Shown piece by piece: positions 7,620 to 16,500 of a stretch of 64,000 bases of DNA; within the stretch, counting starts at the first letter, position 1, and every line of letters begins with the position of its first letter. The stretch lies in NCBI RefSeq assembly GCF_013284035.1, contig NZ_CP054141.1:2480001-2544000 (forward strand). Direction: 5' to 3'. Under the pieces are notes generated by a model. It had not been told where the DNA came from, made no database searches, and saw nothing but the letters and a program-made list of their open reading frames with translations. The position numbers were made by a program, and so were the translations under genes. Source of the DNA: Flavobacterium sp. M31R6. GTDB taxonomy: Bacteria; Bacteroidota; Bacteroidia; Flavobacteriales; Flavobacteriaceae.

Positions 7620-9155
7620 ATGTTAATCAAAGTTTACGGAAGTGCCGTTTTTGGAGTAGAAGCCACCACGATTACTGTTGAAGTTAATATTGATAAAGGC
7701 GTAGGCTACCACTTGGTAGGTTTACCGGATAATGCCATAAAAGAAAGCAGTTACCGCATTGCTGCTGCTTTGAAAAATAATGGGTATAATCTTCCGGTTA
7801 AAAAAATAACCATTAATATGGCTCCCGCCGATTTACGGAAGGAAGGTTCTGCCTATGATTTGACCCTTGCCATAGGGATTCTTGCCGCATCAGGACAAAT
7901 CAAATCAGATGAGGTAGACAAATATCTCATTATGGGAGAACTTTCGCTTGACGGAAGTTTACAGCCTATAAAAGGAGGACTTCCCATTGCCATTAAAGCC
8001 AAAGAAGAAGGTTTTAAAGGTTTTTTTCTGCCCAAACAAAACGTAAAAGAAGCGGCTATTGTTGCCGGTCTTGACGTTTATGGTGTGGAAAATGTATTGG
8101 AAGTCATTGATTTTTTTGAAGGAAAAGGAACACTTGAGCCTACGGTTATTAATACACGGGATGAATTTTATAAAACCTTAGATTTCCCAGAATTTGATTT
8201 TTCCGAAGTACGCGGACAAGAATCCATTAAACGCTGTATGGAAATTGCGGCTGCCGGTGGACATAATATTATTTTAATAGGTCCTCCTGGTTCCGGAAAG
8301 ACGATGATTGCCAAACGATTGCCGAGTATTTTGCCTCCAATGACTTTGAAAGAAGCTTTGGAAACTACAAAAATTCACAGTGTCGCCGGAAAAGTAAAAG
8401 ATGTGGGATTAATGAATCAGCGTCCGTTTCGGAGCCCTCATCATACGGCTTCGAGTGTAGCACTTGTGGGCGGGGGTAGTTATCCGCAACCCGGCGAAAT
8501 TTCGTTGGCACACAATGGGGTTTTGTTCTTGGATGAATTGCCCGAATTTAAACGTGAAGTGCTGGAGGTAATGCGACAACCATTGGAAGATAGGGAAGTA
8601 ACCATTTCGAGGGCGAAATTTACAATAACGTATCCCTCGTCATTTATGTTGGTGGCAAGTATGAACCCGAGTCCGAGCGGATTTTTCAATGACCCAGATT
8701 CTCCCAATACTTCATCGCCTCATGAAATGACCCGCTATTTGAGTAAAATTTCCGGTCCCTTATTGGATAGAATTGATATTCATATAGAAGTGACACCTGT
8801 TCCTTTTGATAAATTAACCGAAAAAAGAAACGGGGAAAGTAGCGTAGAAATAAGAAAACGCGTTACTGCTGCACGTGAGATTCAGTCTAAGAGATTCGAA
8901 GAAATGGATTATATACATTACAATGCCCAAATGGGTTCGAAACAAATACGCGAGCATTGCGCACTTGATGATGCTTCACTACAATTATTGAAAACTGCCA
9001 TGGAAAGATTGAATCTTTCGGCCCGTGCTTTTGACAGAATCCTGAAAGTCTCCAGAACCATAGCCGATTTGGAAGGAGCAGAAGTGGTTGGCTCAGGACA
9101 TATTGCCGAAGCTATTCAATATAGAAGTTTGGATCGTGATGGGTGGTTGGGGTAA
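7620..9155 (+). CDS. comM: YifB/ComM family Mg-chelatase-like AAA+ ATPase
   Basis: 511 residues, full length. N-terminal ChlI-like domain (MLIKVYGSAVFGVEA, VGLPDNAIKESSYRI, INMAPADLRKEGSAYDL), then the AAA+ core with Walker A GPPGSGKT near 221, GEISLAHNGVLFLDELPEF as Walker B, and a C-terminal YifB domain ending HIAEAIQYRSLDRDGWLG. In naturally competent bacteria ComM is a helicase that helps branch migration during integration of incoming DNA. The last 27 codons exist again as a diverged copy at 10676-10759, on the far side of an inserted-looking lipoprotein gene. Confidence 0.95.
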   Translation: MLIKVYGSAVFGVEATTITVEVNIDKGVGYHLVGLPDNAIKESSYRIAAALKNNGYNLPVKKITINMAPADLRKEGSAYDLTLAIGILAASGQIKSDEVDKYLIMGELSLDGSLQPIKGGLPIAIKAKEEGFKGFFLPKQNVKEAAIVAGLDVYGVENVLEVIDFFEGKGTLEPTVINTRDEFYKTLDFPEFDFSEVRGQESIKRCMEIAAAGGHNIILIGPPGSGKTMIAKRLPSILPPMTLKEALETTKIHSVAGKVKDVGLMNQRPFRSPHHTASSVALVGGGSYPQPGEISLAHNGVLFLDELPEFKREVLEVMRQPLEDREVTISRAKFTITYPSSFMLVASMNPSPSGFFNDPDSPNTSSPHEMTRYLSKISGPLLDRIDIHIEVTPVPFDKLTEKRNGESSVEIRKRVTAAREIQSKRFEEMDYIHYNAQMGSKQIREHCALDDASLQLLKTAMERLNLSARAFDRILKVSRTIADLEGAEVVGSGHIAEAIQYRSLDRDGWLG

Positions 9156-9216
9156 TATCTATTGCTATTTAAACTGGAATGGGAACGGATTGCAAATCTG
9201 CGCTATCGGGTAAAAA

Positions 9217-9246
9217 ACCTCTAAAAGCTTTTAAACTCTTAGAGGT
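9217..9246 (+). terminator. Hairpin downstream of comM
   Basis: ACCTCTAA at 9217-9224 pairs perfectly with TTAGAGGT at 9239-9246 around a 14-nt loop. There is no clean T tract after it, so it may be a weak terminator or just an RNA end structure. Confidence 0.4.
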
Positions 9247-9276
9247 CGCAAATTTATTACTAAAATTTGTTTCTTT

Positions 9277-9405
9277 TTATCTAGCCTTTTTTTTAAAAAA
9301 TTTAAACATCAAATACAATAAATACAGTACAAACACATAGGCTGTAATTATTATAATTTGCCAGAAAAATAACGGCCACTCGAATTCATTAAATATCTTT
9401 TCCAT
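9277..9405 (-). CDS. Small single-pass membrane protein, 42 residues
   Basis: ATG at 9405-9403, stop at 9279-9277. The product starts MEKIFNEFEWPLFFWQ, has a hydrophobic stretch of about 20 residues (IIIITAYVFVLYLLYLMF) and ends in a basic KFFKKKAR tail, a positive-inside arrangement. It lies 10 nt after the lipoprotein gene on the same strand, so it would be its operon partner. Function unknown. Compositional bias in AT-rich DNA can mimic this, hence moderate confidence. Confidence 0.5.
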   Translation of the reverse strand: MEKIFNEFEWPLFFWQIIIITAYVFVLYLLYLMFKFFKKKAR

Positions 9406-9415
9406 AAATTATTAT

Positions 9416-10525
9416 TTAATTTTGTCTTACTCCTGAAATAATTTTACCATTTGTATTATTTATCTGTACTACAAATGTAACATCTTTTGAATATACATTA
9501 CCAATACTTTGAATCCCCGTATTATAAGACAATGTACCTATAACCGTTAAAGTTGTAGTAACACCTACAGTATTTTGAATATAAGTACTTTGACTCCAAG
9601 TATAACCAGCAGTTAGTCCCCAAGAGTTTGTTGTAACATTTTGAATAGTATATTTTGTCCCAGTATTTTGAACAATAACCATTTTAATACCAGTCCAAGG
9701 CAATAGGTTGAAACTTGCCGTTGCAATCATTTGATTTTGTTGTAAAGCATATATAATTTCATATATATTCGCACTAGTTGAATTTAAACTATTTACAAAA
9801 TCTTGTTCAGCTTTACTTAAAGTTGTAGTTCTACCACCTCCACCTGCTGGGGCTACACTACTTCCTCCACCTGAACCACCACCACTTGGACCAAATGAGG
9901 AACTTATGCTGAAATCTCTACTTATAGAAAGAGAATTTGATGCTGACCCACTACTTACAATAACTTCATCTAACGGTATTGGGGCTTCTTTGCCAGTAGT
10001 ACTGTGTTCTTTACTACCTCCATTTGAAATAACTCTAATTTTTATTGCTCCGACAAATTTACCGTCAATAAATTTTGAACCATTAATAAACCCTTTATTT
10101 AAATCCCAATTAATTGCATAACCATTAAAAGTATCTAAATTAGCAAATACATCCTCTTTGGTGATTTTTTTTTGGTCAGGAAATAACTCGTGTACTACAG
10201 CATTATACCCTTGATTCGATTGGTATAAATATAGCATTTTTTCGCCTTTATAATTTTTGTTTTCAGTATTTTCGGTGATAGGTAGTTTTATTAACTCAGT
10301 ACCATCCTCTTGTATTACTTTTGAAGCTACTTCCCAATGATAATTAACATCTTTAAACATTGGGTCAATATAGACTTTCGTTTTATAATCATCAAACCAT
10401 TTTTTGGCTTCAATAATTTTATTGTCCTGAGCTATCTGCTGAGTATCTATTGATGGATTATCCGTTTCGCAACTAAATAAACCCAATAGACAGCTAAATA
10501 ATAATAATCTTGTAAATCTCTTCAT
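9416..10525 (-). CDS. Lipoprotein with Gly/Ser-rich linker, possibly related to Bacteroidota toxin-type lipoproteins
   Basis: 369 residues. MKRFTRLLLFSCLLGLFSCE is a lipoprotein signal with Cys19 in LFSC. Residues about 40-165 form an N-terminal domain (KKWFDDYK, WEVASKVIQEDGTELIKLPI, MLYLYQSNQGYN, GYAINWDLNKGFINGSKFI) of a kind that in Bacteroidota often precedes variable C-terminal modules. A Ser-rich then Gly-rich linker (GGGSGGGSS) follows near 215-230. The C-terminal 130 residues are rich in Thr/Asn/Val and look like an exported beta-strand domain with no recognised motif. The gene sits between comM and a second copy of the comM 3' end, so it may have arrived by recombination. Function unknown; the toxin link is a guess from architecture. 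Confidence 0.7.
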   Translation of the reverse strand: MKRFTRLLLFSCLLGLFSCETDNPSIDTQQIAQDNKIIEAKKWFDDYKTKVYIDPMFKDVNYHWEVASKVIQEDGTELIKLPITENTENKNYKGEKMLYLYQSNQGYNAVVHELFPDQKKITKEDVFANLDTFNGYAINWDLNKGFINGSKFIDGKFVGAIKIRVISNGGSKEHSTTGKEAPIPLDEVIVSSGSASNSLSISRDFSISSSFGPSGGGSGGGSSVAPAGGGGRTTTLSKAEQDFVNSLNSTSANIYEIIYALQQNQMIATASFNLLPWTGIKMVIVQNTGTKYTIQNVTTNSWGLTAGYTWSQSTYIQNTVGVTTTLTVIGTLSYNTGIQSIGNVYSKDVTFVVQINNTNGKIISGVRQN

Positions 10526-10675
10526 AGTTTTTAATTAAAATATTATTTATCAAATATAACTTACAAATATAATTAAAAATGACAGAATAAGACAAAAAAG
10601 TATAAGAGTAAGGTATTTTTTTTACAAATAAATGATGCTGGGTATTAGTTGAAATTGTTTTCTTGTGTTATTGGT

Positions 10676-10759
10676 GAAGGAGTAGATGTGGTTGGTTCAT
10701 CCCATATTGCAGAAGCGATTCAATATAGAAGTTTGGATCGCGATGGGTGGTTGGGGTAG
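10676..10759 (+). pseudogene. Detached second copy of the comM 3' end (27 codons plus stop)
   Basis: In frame this reads EGVDVVGSSHIAEAIQYRSL and then DRDGWLG-stop. The intact comM ends EGAEVVGSGHIAEAIQYRSL, DRDGWLG-stop, so 24 of 27 residues are identical, but the DNA differs at several synonymous sites (for example GGTTCATCC against GGCTCAGGA) and in the stop codon (TAG against TAA). Similarity stops sharply upstream of 10676. The copy has no start and is not expressed as a protein. A 71-codon frame at 10686-10901 crosses it in another phase and is an artefact. Confidence 0.85.
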
Positions 10760-10807
10760 ACCATTACAGATTTTAGAAAATTTTAAAGAACTAAGAACCG
10801 TGTATTT

Positions 10808-10960
10808 TAGCCCCGATAGAAACGAAAATCCTTGTGGGGGCAGGCATTTTGCCCCCATAAGATTACTTCACTTAGTATTCATTTTCATTGGAGTTCAGTG
10901 AACTTCGTTTGTAGTGGATAGCGGGAGTTAACTTCAAAAGAAACGAAAATATTCTGCTCC
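10808..10960 (-). repeat. Repeat family A, copy 1 (enlarged)
   Basis: On the minus strand it starts GGAGCAG, contains TCCCGCTATCCACTACAA, a GC-rich hairpin (GGGGGC with GCCCCC) and ends AAGGATTTTCG...CTATCGGGGCTA. It is longer than the other copies because about 45 extra bases sit between the TCCCGCTATCC core and the hairpin. It lies between the comM fragment and the DEAD-box helicase. Confidence 0.7.
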
Positions 10961-10987
10961 TAAAAAATAACTCCCGTTTTAGATAAT

Positions 10988-12277
10988 TTATCTATTAGAA
11001 CGCCTGTCATTATTTTGACTTGGACGTCTTGGACCAAAACTATTATTTACGCTTCTATTTGGAGTATCCGTTTTTGGTTTTTTGGGAGTTGAATTGCGTT
11101 GCTGTCTCCCTTGGCCTTGTTTGATAGGCTCGGTTGATGCGTTAGGATCTGGTTCAAAACCTTTAATGTTTTCTTTGGGCAATTTCAGGCCAACCAATTT
11201 TTCTATATCGCGTAAAAAAACAGTTTCGTCAGGACTAAATAAAGAAATAGCTTCGCCACTCGCTCCGGCTCTTCCTGTTCTACCTATTCGGTGAACGTAA
11301 TCTTCTGGAATATTCGGCAATTCAAAGTTGATAACATGTGGTAACAACGGAATATCCAAACCTCTAGCGGCAATATCTGTAGCGACCAAAGCGGTTAGGC
11401 TTCCGTTTTTGAAACCGGCTAAGGCTTTGGTTCGTGCCCCTTGACCTTTATTACCATGAATGGCTGCTGCTTTTATACCAGAACTAATCATACTTTCAGT
11501 CAGCTTGTTGGCGCCCTGTTTGGTGCGTGTAAACACTAAAATCTGTTTCCAGTTGCCCTCTGTAATAAGTTTAATTATCAATTCTGTTTTTTTCTCTTTG
11601 GCTACAGGATATATTTTTTGAATAATAGCATCAACAGTTGTGTTTTCGGGAGTGGCTTCAACCTGAACAGGTTTGTGCAAGATACCCATTGCCAGTTTTT
11701 TAATGTCTTTGGAGAAGGTTGCCGAAAATAACAAGTTTTGTCTTTTTGGAGGCAATACTTTCATAACGCGCTCAATGTCTCGTAAAAAGCCCATATCCAG
11801 CATGCGGTCTGCTTCATCCAAAACCAAAATTTCAACTTTTGAAAGCGAAATTAAACCTTGATTTTGCAAATCGATTAATCTACCAGGAGTAGCGACTAAA
11901 ATATCCACACCCTGACGCAATTGACTAACCTGTGGATTTTGGTTTACACCGCCAAAAATTACGGTGCTGCGTAAATCTAAAAATTCACTGTATTCTTTTA
12001 TATTAGCCAATATTTGTGCAGCTAGTTCTCGTGTTGGGGTTAATATTAAGGCACGAATGGGTCTGTGGCTTAAGTGTTTTCCTTGTGATAATAATTGTAA
12101 TATTGGAAGTGTAAAGCCTGCTGTTTTTCCTGTTCCTGTCTGTGCAGATGCTAAAACGTCTTTACCTTCTAAAATTGGTGGAATTGCTTTTTGTTGTATT
12201 GGGGAAGGGTTTGTGTACCCTTTTTTGCTGATGGCTTTTAATAAAGCATCAGATAAGCCTAATGAGTTGAATGACAT
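10988..12277 (-). CDS. DEAD-box ATP-dependent RNA helicase (RhlE-like)
   Basis: 429 residues. Q motif ([30 protein letters not shown]), Walker A AQTGTGKT at 45-52, [17 protein letters not shown] at 154-157, SAT, then the second RecA domain with ARGLDIP and [13 protein letters not shown]. The tail after residue 380 is basic and low in order (Gln, Arg, Asn, Pro), as in RhlE proteins that act on ribosome assembly or mRNA decay. The transcript probably begins with a perfect 9-bp stem-loop (12291-12320), which may affect mRNA stability or cold induction. Confidence 0.93.
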   Translation of the reverse strand: MSFNSLGLSDALLKAISKKGYTNPSPIQQKAIPPILEGKDVLASAQTGTGKTAGFTLPILQLLSQGKHLSHRPIRALILTPTRELAAQILANIKEYSEFLDLRSTVIFGGVNQNPQVSQLRQGVDILVATPGRLIDLQNQGLISLSKVEILVLDEADRMLDMGFLRDIERVMKVLPPKRQNLLFSATFSKDIKKLAMGILHKPVQVEATPENTTVDAIIQKIYPVAKEKKTELIIKLITEGNWKQILVFTRTKQGANKLTESMISSGIKAAAIHGNKGQGARTKALAGFKNGSLTALVATDIAARGLDIPLLPHVINFELPNIPEDYVHRIGRTGRAGASGEAISLFSPDETVFLRDIEKLVGLKLPKENIKGFEPDPNASTEPIKQGQGRQQRNSTPKKPKTDTPNRSVNNSFGPRRPSQNNDRRSNR

Positions 12278-12290
12278 AAAAAGTGTTTAT

Positions 12291-12320
12291 GGAGTAAACA
12301 CTATATATTTAGTTTACTCC
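12291..12320 (-). promoter_or_regulatory. Stem-loop in the 5' leader of the DEAD-box helicase
   Basis: On the minus strand GGAGTAAAC (12320-12312) is followed by a 12-nt A/T loop and GTTTACTCC (12299-12291), a perfect 9-bp stem that ends 13 nt before the start codon. With the candidate -7 element at 12340-12333 the stem would lie within a few bases of the mRNA 5' end. Confidence 0.55.
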
Positions 12321-12332
12321 TTTAATTTGGCG

Positions 12333-12340
12333 CAAAGGTA
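12333..12340 (-). promoter_or_regulatory. Candidate -7 element for the DEAD-box helicase
   Basis: The minus strand reads TACCTTTG, matching TAnnTTTG, 56 bases before the start codon and just upstream of the leader stem-loop. Confidence 0.4.
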
Positions 12341-12445
12341 CTGCTAATTTATTTGATCTGCCTTTTATTGCTTTACTTGTTTAATTTGAGATAGATGGGA
12401 TGTTGTTGTAAGTTGTTGGAACTTGTAGTTTGATTAATGTTATTT

Positions 12446-12549
12446 GGAGCAGAAACATTTGATGTTTCATCAACAGTTGTCCCGCTTTTCGTTTCAATCT
12501 TTTGTGCCGAACCCCGGCACAAAAGGATTTCTACTGCAATCGGGGCTAG
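12446..12549 (+). repeat. Repeat family A, copy 2
   Basis: GGAGCAGAAA at the left end, TCCCGCTTTTCGTTTCAATC, a stem TTTTGTGCCG / CGGCACAAAA, then AAGGATTTCTACTGCAATCG and GGGCTA. Located between the helicase promoter region and the end of the metallopeptidase gene. Two short open frames across it (12437-12658 and 12444-12641) are not genes. Confidence 0.75.
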
Positions 12550-12654
12550 GCGAGATATTTTATTTTTTTATCATCATCAAAAAGAAAACAATAATTGCAC
12601 TCAGTCTATTGAATTTATATTGTCATTGCTATTGCCATTGAAATTGAATCTCTT

Positions 12655-13515
12655 TTAATTCATTTCTGAAAAAGTATCTCCTTTTTTGAAATCTCCTGAC
12701 ACAAAACCTCTTTTGAACCAATACATTCGTTGGTCGGAGGTACCGTGGGTAAAGGAATCAGGAATTACTTGACCTTGCATTTTTTTCTGGATTGCATCAT
12801 CGCCAACAGCATTTGCGGCGCTCAATGCTTCCTCAATGTCGCCCTCTTCGAGCATGGCATTTTTATTTTCGTTATAATGTGTCCAAAGACCTGCATAAAA
12901 GTCAGCTTGCAATTCTAAAGCAACAGAAAGTTTATTGCCTTCTTTTTCGCTTTTGTTTTGTTGTAATTGATGCACTTTCCCGGAAGTTCCCAATAAGGTT
13001 TGTATGTGGTGTCCAAATTCGTGTGCGATTACGTATGCGACTGCAAAATCCCCTCCTTTAGCTCCGAACTTAGTTCTAAGTTCTTCAAAAAAAGACATAT
13101 CCATATAAATGGTTCTGTCTCCGGGACAATAAAAAGGACCGGAAGCCGAACTGGCTCCTCCGCAAGCTGTTTCAACCTGGCCACTAAAAAGAATAAGTTT
13201 TGGGGCTTCGAATGTCAAGTTGTTTTCTTCAAATATTTGAGTCCAAACATCTTCATTATCCGCCATTAGCGTTTTGACAAATTCGCCTTCTGTCTTTTCG
13301 GCGTCGGTCAAAGTTCTACTTTCGGTTTGTGTGGTTTGCTGTTGGTTGAATTGCTCTAAAATGGGTGTTATCATTTGAGCATTTTCACCGCCAAAAACAT
13401 TTACAAGTAAAATAATAATTCCGATTATTCCTCCGCCAATAACGGTTTTACCTCCAGAGGACATGCCTCTGCGGTCTTCTACATTATCGCTTTGTCTTCT
13501 GCCAATCCATTTCAT
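12655..13515 (-). CDS. YpfJ-family neutral zinc metallopeptidase
   Basis: 286 residues. Begins MKWIGRRQSDNVEDRRG, the standard N-terminus of this family, then one transmembrane helix (about 24-42, GGIIGIIILLVNVFGG). Contains GPFYCPGDRTIYMDMSFF and the zinc-binding HEFGHHIQ at 165-172, and near the C-terminus the family segment GTSDQRMYWFKRGFVSGD. The family is predicted to be a membrane-anchored metalloprotease, but its substrates are not known. Monocistronic. Confidence 0.9.
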   Translation of the reverse strand: MKWIGRRQSDNVEDRRGMSSGGKTVIGGGIIGIIILLVNVFGGENAQMITPILEQFNQQQTTQTESRTLTDAEKTEGEFVKTLMADNEDVWTQIFEENNLTFEAPKLILFSGQVETACGGASSASGPFYCPGDRTIYMDMSFFEELRTKFGAKGGDFAVAYVIAHEFGHHIQTLLGTSGKVHQLQQNKSEKEGNKLSVALELQADFYAGLWTHYNENKNAMLEEGDIEEALSAANAVGDDAIQKKMQGQVIPDSFTHGTSDQRMYWFKRGFVSGDFKKGDTFSEMN

Positions 13516-13592
13516 ATCTAGATAGTATTAGTTTTATAAGAATAAGGTATTGCCATTCTCCATCAACTTATGATTTTGGAATCAGGGCAATT

Positions 13593-16500
13593 TTATAATG
13601 CGTTGCTTTTATCTTTTAACCATTTTTCTAAAATATCTTCAAGTGTTTTCTTTACAATTGGTTTGGGGACATAATCATTCATGCCTACTTCTATACATTT
13701 TTCTTTCTCGCCCATAACGGTTCCCGCAGTAAGGGCGATAATAATGGTGTCTTTAAATTTTTCGATTTCTCGAATTTGTTTAGTGGCTTCATAACCATTA
13801 ACTAAAGGCATTTGAATGTCCATTAAAACGATATCTGGAATGACTTCCAATGCTTTTGCAAGAGCCTTTTCGCCATCAATAGATTCATAAATTTTACATT
13901 TTGGAATAATCTGTTTGACTAATGTTTTAGTCAAAAGCATATTGATTTTGTTATCTTCAACAATCAATATTTTTGGCTCTTCATTTTCTAAGGTTAATGT
14001 ACGATTTTCTGTGATACTTTTTTCTGCATCTGCCACTTTTTTTTGTTTTGATTTATTGCTGCTTTTTAGCTTTATATCAAAGAAAAAGGTACTGCCTATA
14101 TTGAATTGACTGTTAATCTGTAGTTTACTATTCATTAATCCCAGTAGTTGATTGGAAATAGTCAATCCCAATCCTGTTCCCCCAAATTTTTTGGTGGTTG
14201 AACTGTCTTCCTGTGAAAAGGCCTGAAAAATTATTTTCTGGTTGTTTTTTCGAATTCCGATTCCGGTGTCTTTTACTGAAAAACGTAATACGGTTTGACT
14301 TTTTTGAATTTCTAATGCTGAAATAGTAAGGTCAATTTTTCCTTTATGGGTAAATTTGACGGCGTTGGTTAATAGATTGATAAGTACTTGTTTTAAACGG
14401 ATATAATCAACCCAAATGTATTTTGGCACATTTTTCTCGATAATATAGTTTATCTCCAGATTTTTGGAATGGGCTTGATAATTGATTAATTCTTTTATTT
14501 GAAGAATTATATCGTCTACACAGTATTTTTCTATATTGAGTTCTAGTTTTCCTGATTCAATTTTTGAAAAATCCAGAATGTCATTTACCACTTCCAATAA
14601 AATATTAGCCGATTGGTTAATGGTGTTCATGTACTGTTTTTGAGTATTTTCCAGTTTAGAATTCATTAATAGATCAGTATAGCCAATGATTCCGTTTAAG
14701 GGAGTTCGTATTTCATGACTCATATTTGCAAGAAATTCCGATTTGGCTTTATTTGCAGCTTCTGCCAATTCTTTCTCCTTGACGATGGATTCATTTTTTT
14801 TCTTTTCGGTAATATCAATTAAGATACCTTCCATGAAAGCAATTTCACCATTCTTTACAATTGAATCCCCAAATTCTTCTACCCAAACTATGGAACCATT
14901 TTTATGAATAATTCGATAGATAACATGCAATGGCTTTTTTTCTTCTAAAGCAATCTTATTTTTCGATAAAACGTTTTCTAAATCTTCGGGAAGGATTAAG
15001 TCTACAAAGTATATTTTATTTTCTAAGAAATCAGATTTCGGATAACCTGTCAATTTTTCTATTTCGTCATTTAGATAAATTTTGGTGTATTTTTCATCAT
15101 AATTAGATAGAAAAACAGTTCCTGGGATGTTATTGGCAAGTAATCGGAATCGTTCTTCACTCTCTTCAATAATGGCTTCATTTATGTTTCTTTCTATTGA
15201 AGAGGATATGTTTTTTACCAATAAATGTAAAATGGAAATTTCATCGCTGCTCCAAATACGTTCTTTGGTTGAATCATCAAATACAAAAAAACCATCAAAT
15301 TCATTTTTGATAAAAACTGGAAATAATAGCATTGAATCTGGGTTCAAACTTTTTAAAAATGATTTTATGTTTTCATTCTGAATTTTATCCTTAATACTTT
15401 CAAAAAATTGTTGAGGGGATAAATCTTTTATATTATTGTCAAATTCAGAAAATGAAAGATTCTGTAATTTAGGATGTACCGTGTCAAAATCTTGTAGCTC
15501 ATTTGTCCACATACATTTTTGGTCAAATAAATGAGTTTTTGGATCTTTCTTAAAATAGGAAATGCGTTCTGATAAAGTCACTTTTCCAAGCTCATTTATG
15601 ATTCCCATAATTAGTTTGCTGGTGCTTTTTTGTAATAAAAATTCATTTGTGTTTTTATTGATAACTAAAAGCAATTCGCTTTTATAAGCAAGTCTTTGTC
15701 CTATTTCCAAGCGCATTTGAGAGGTTAATGCGATTACAATTAAATCAGAGATAGATTTGGCAAAATTAATATCCTCATTGTCCCAGTTTTTAATATTTTC
15801 TGTGGATTCATAAGAAAGAATACCTTTTAATTCTCCATCAATAAAAATAGGAGTATCAAGTGTTGAAAATACGTTATTAGTATTTACATAATTACTTTTT
15901 ATCTCATTATTGAAAGCATAAGATATAATATCGGATTGAACAACTTGAAGTTTATTTTCAATTTTTTCGAAATAATCTAAATTTTCATTTCTATAAAATC
16001 GAAGCCCGCTTTCTATTGTGTTTGTTTTCGATATATAAAGTTTATCGCATATTATTTTGTCAGTGTCATATATCCAATAACTTGCTCTAGTTACTTCCAA
16101 TTCTACAGATGTAATTTTTAGGATATTAATAATTGTTTGGTTAAAATCATCACCATTAGAGTGGTTAATGACTGCTAAATCTTTCAGTGTTTTACTGTAT
16201 TTTTCTATTTTTTCCTGTCTTTTGTTTTTTTCTTCGTCTAAGTTTTTAAATAATGTAATATCTCTCGCAATACCCGAATATCCTGATATTTCTCCAAAAC
16301 TATTTTTTCGAACAAAAACATTTTGCGATATCCAAATTGCTTCACCATTTTTTTTGATGATTGGGAACTCAAGGGTAGTATAATTCTCCTCGTAATATTG
16401 AATGTTTCTATAAAAACTCATTGTATTGGTTACATAGTCTTTATGAATAATGGATTGGAAATCTTTAGTGAGAAATTCTTCTTTGGAGTACCCCAACGTT

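Larger units (their letters stand above)
10526..10987. other. Intergenic region holding a comM fragment and a repeat A copy
   Basis: Between the lipoprotein start and the helicase stop. It contains the comM 3' fragment (10676-10759) and a minus-oriented copy of repeat family A (10808-10960). The remainder (10526-10675) is A/T-rich without coding signal and must hold the lipoprotein promoter, which I could not pinpoint. Confidence 0.6.

Noticed and set aside
10686..10901. 71-codon plus-strand ORF
   Set aside because: Overlaps the detached comM 3' end in a different phase and continues into repeat A; no protein-like composition.
12437..12658. 73- and 65-codon plus-strand ORFs
   Set aside because: Both lie on repeat family A copy 2 and have no start signal or plausible product.
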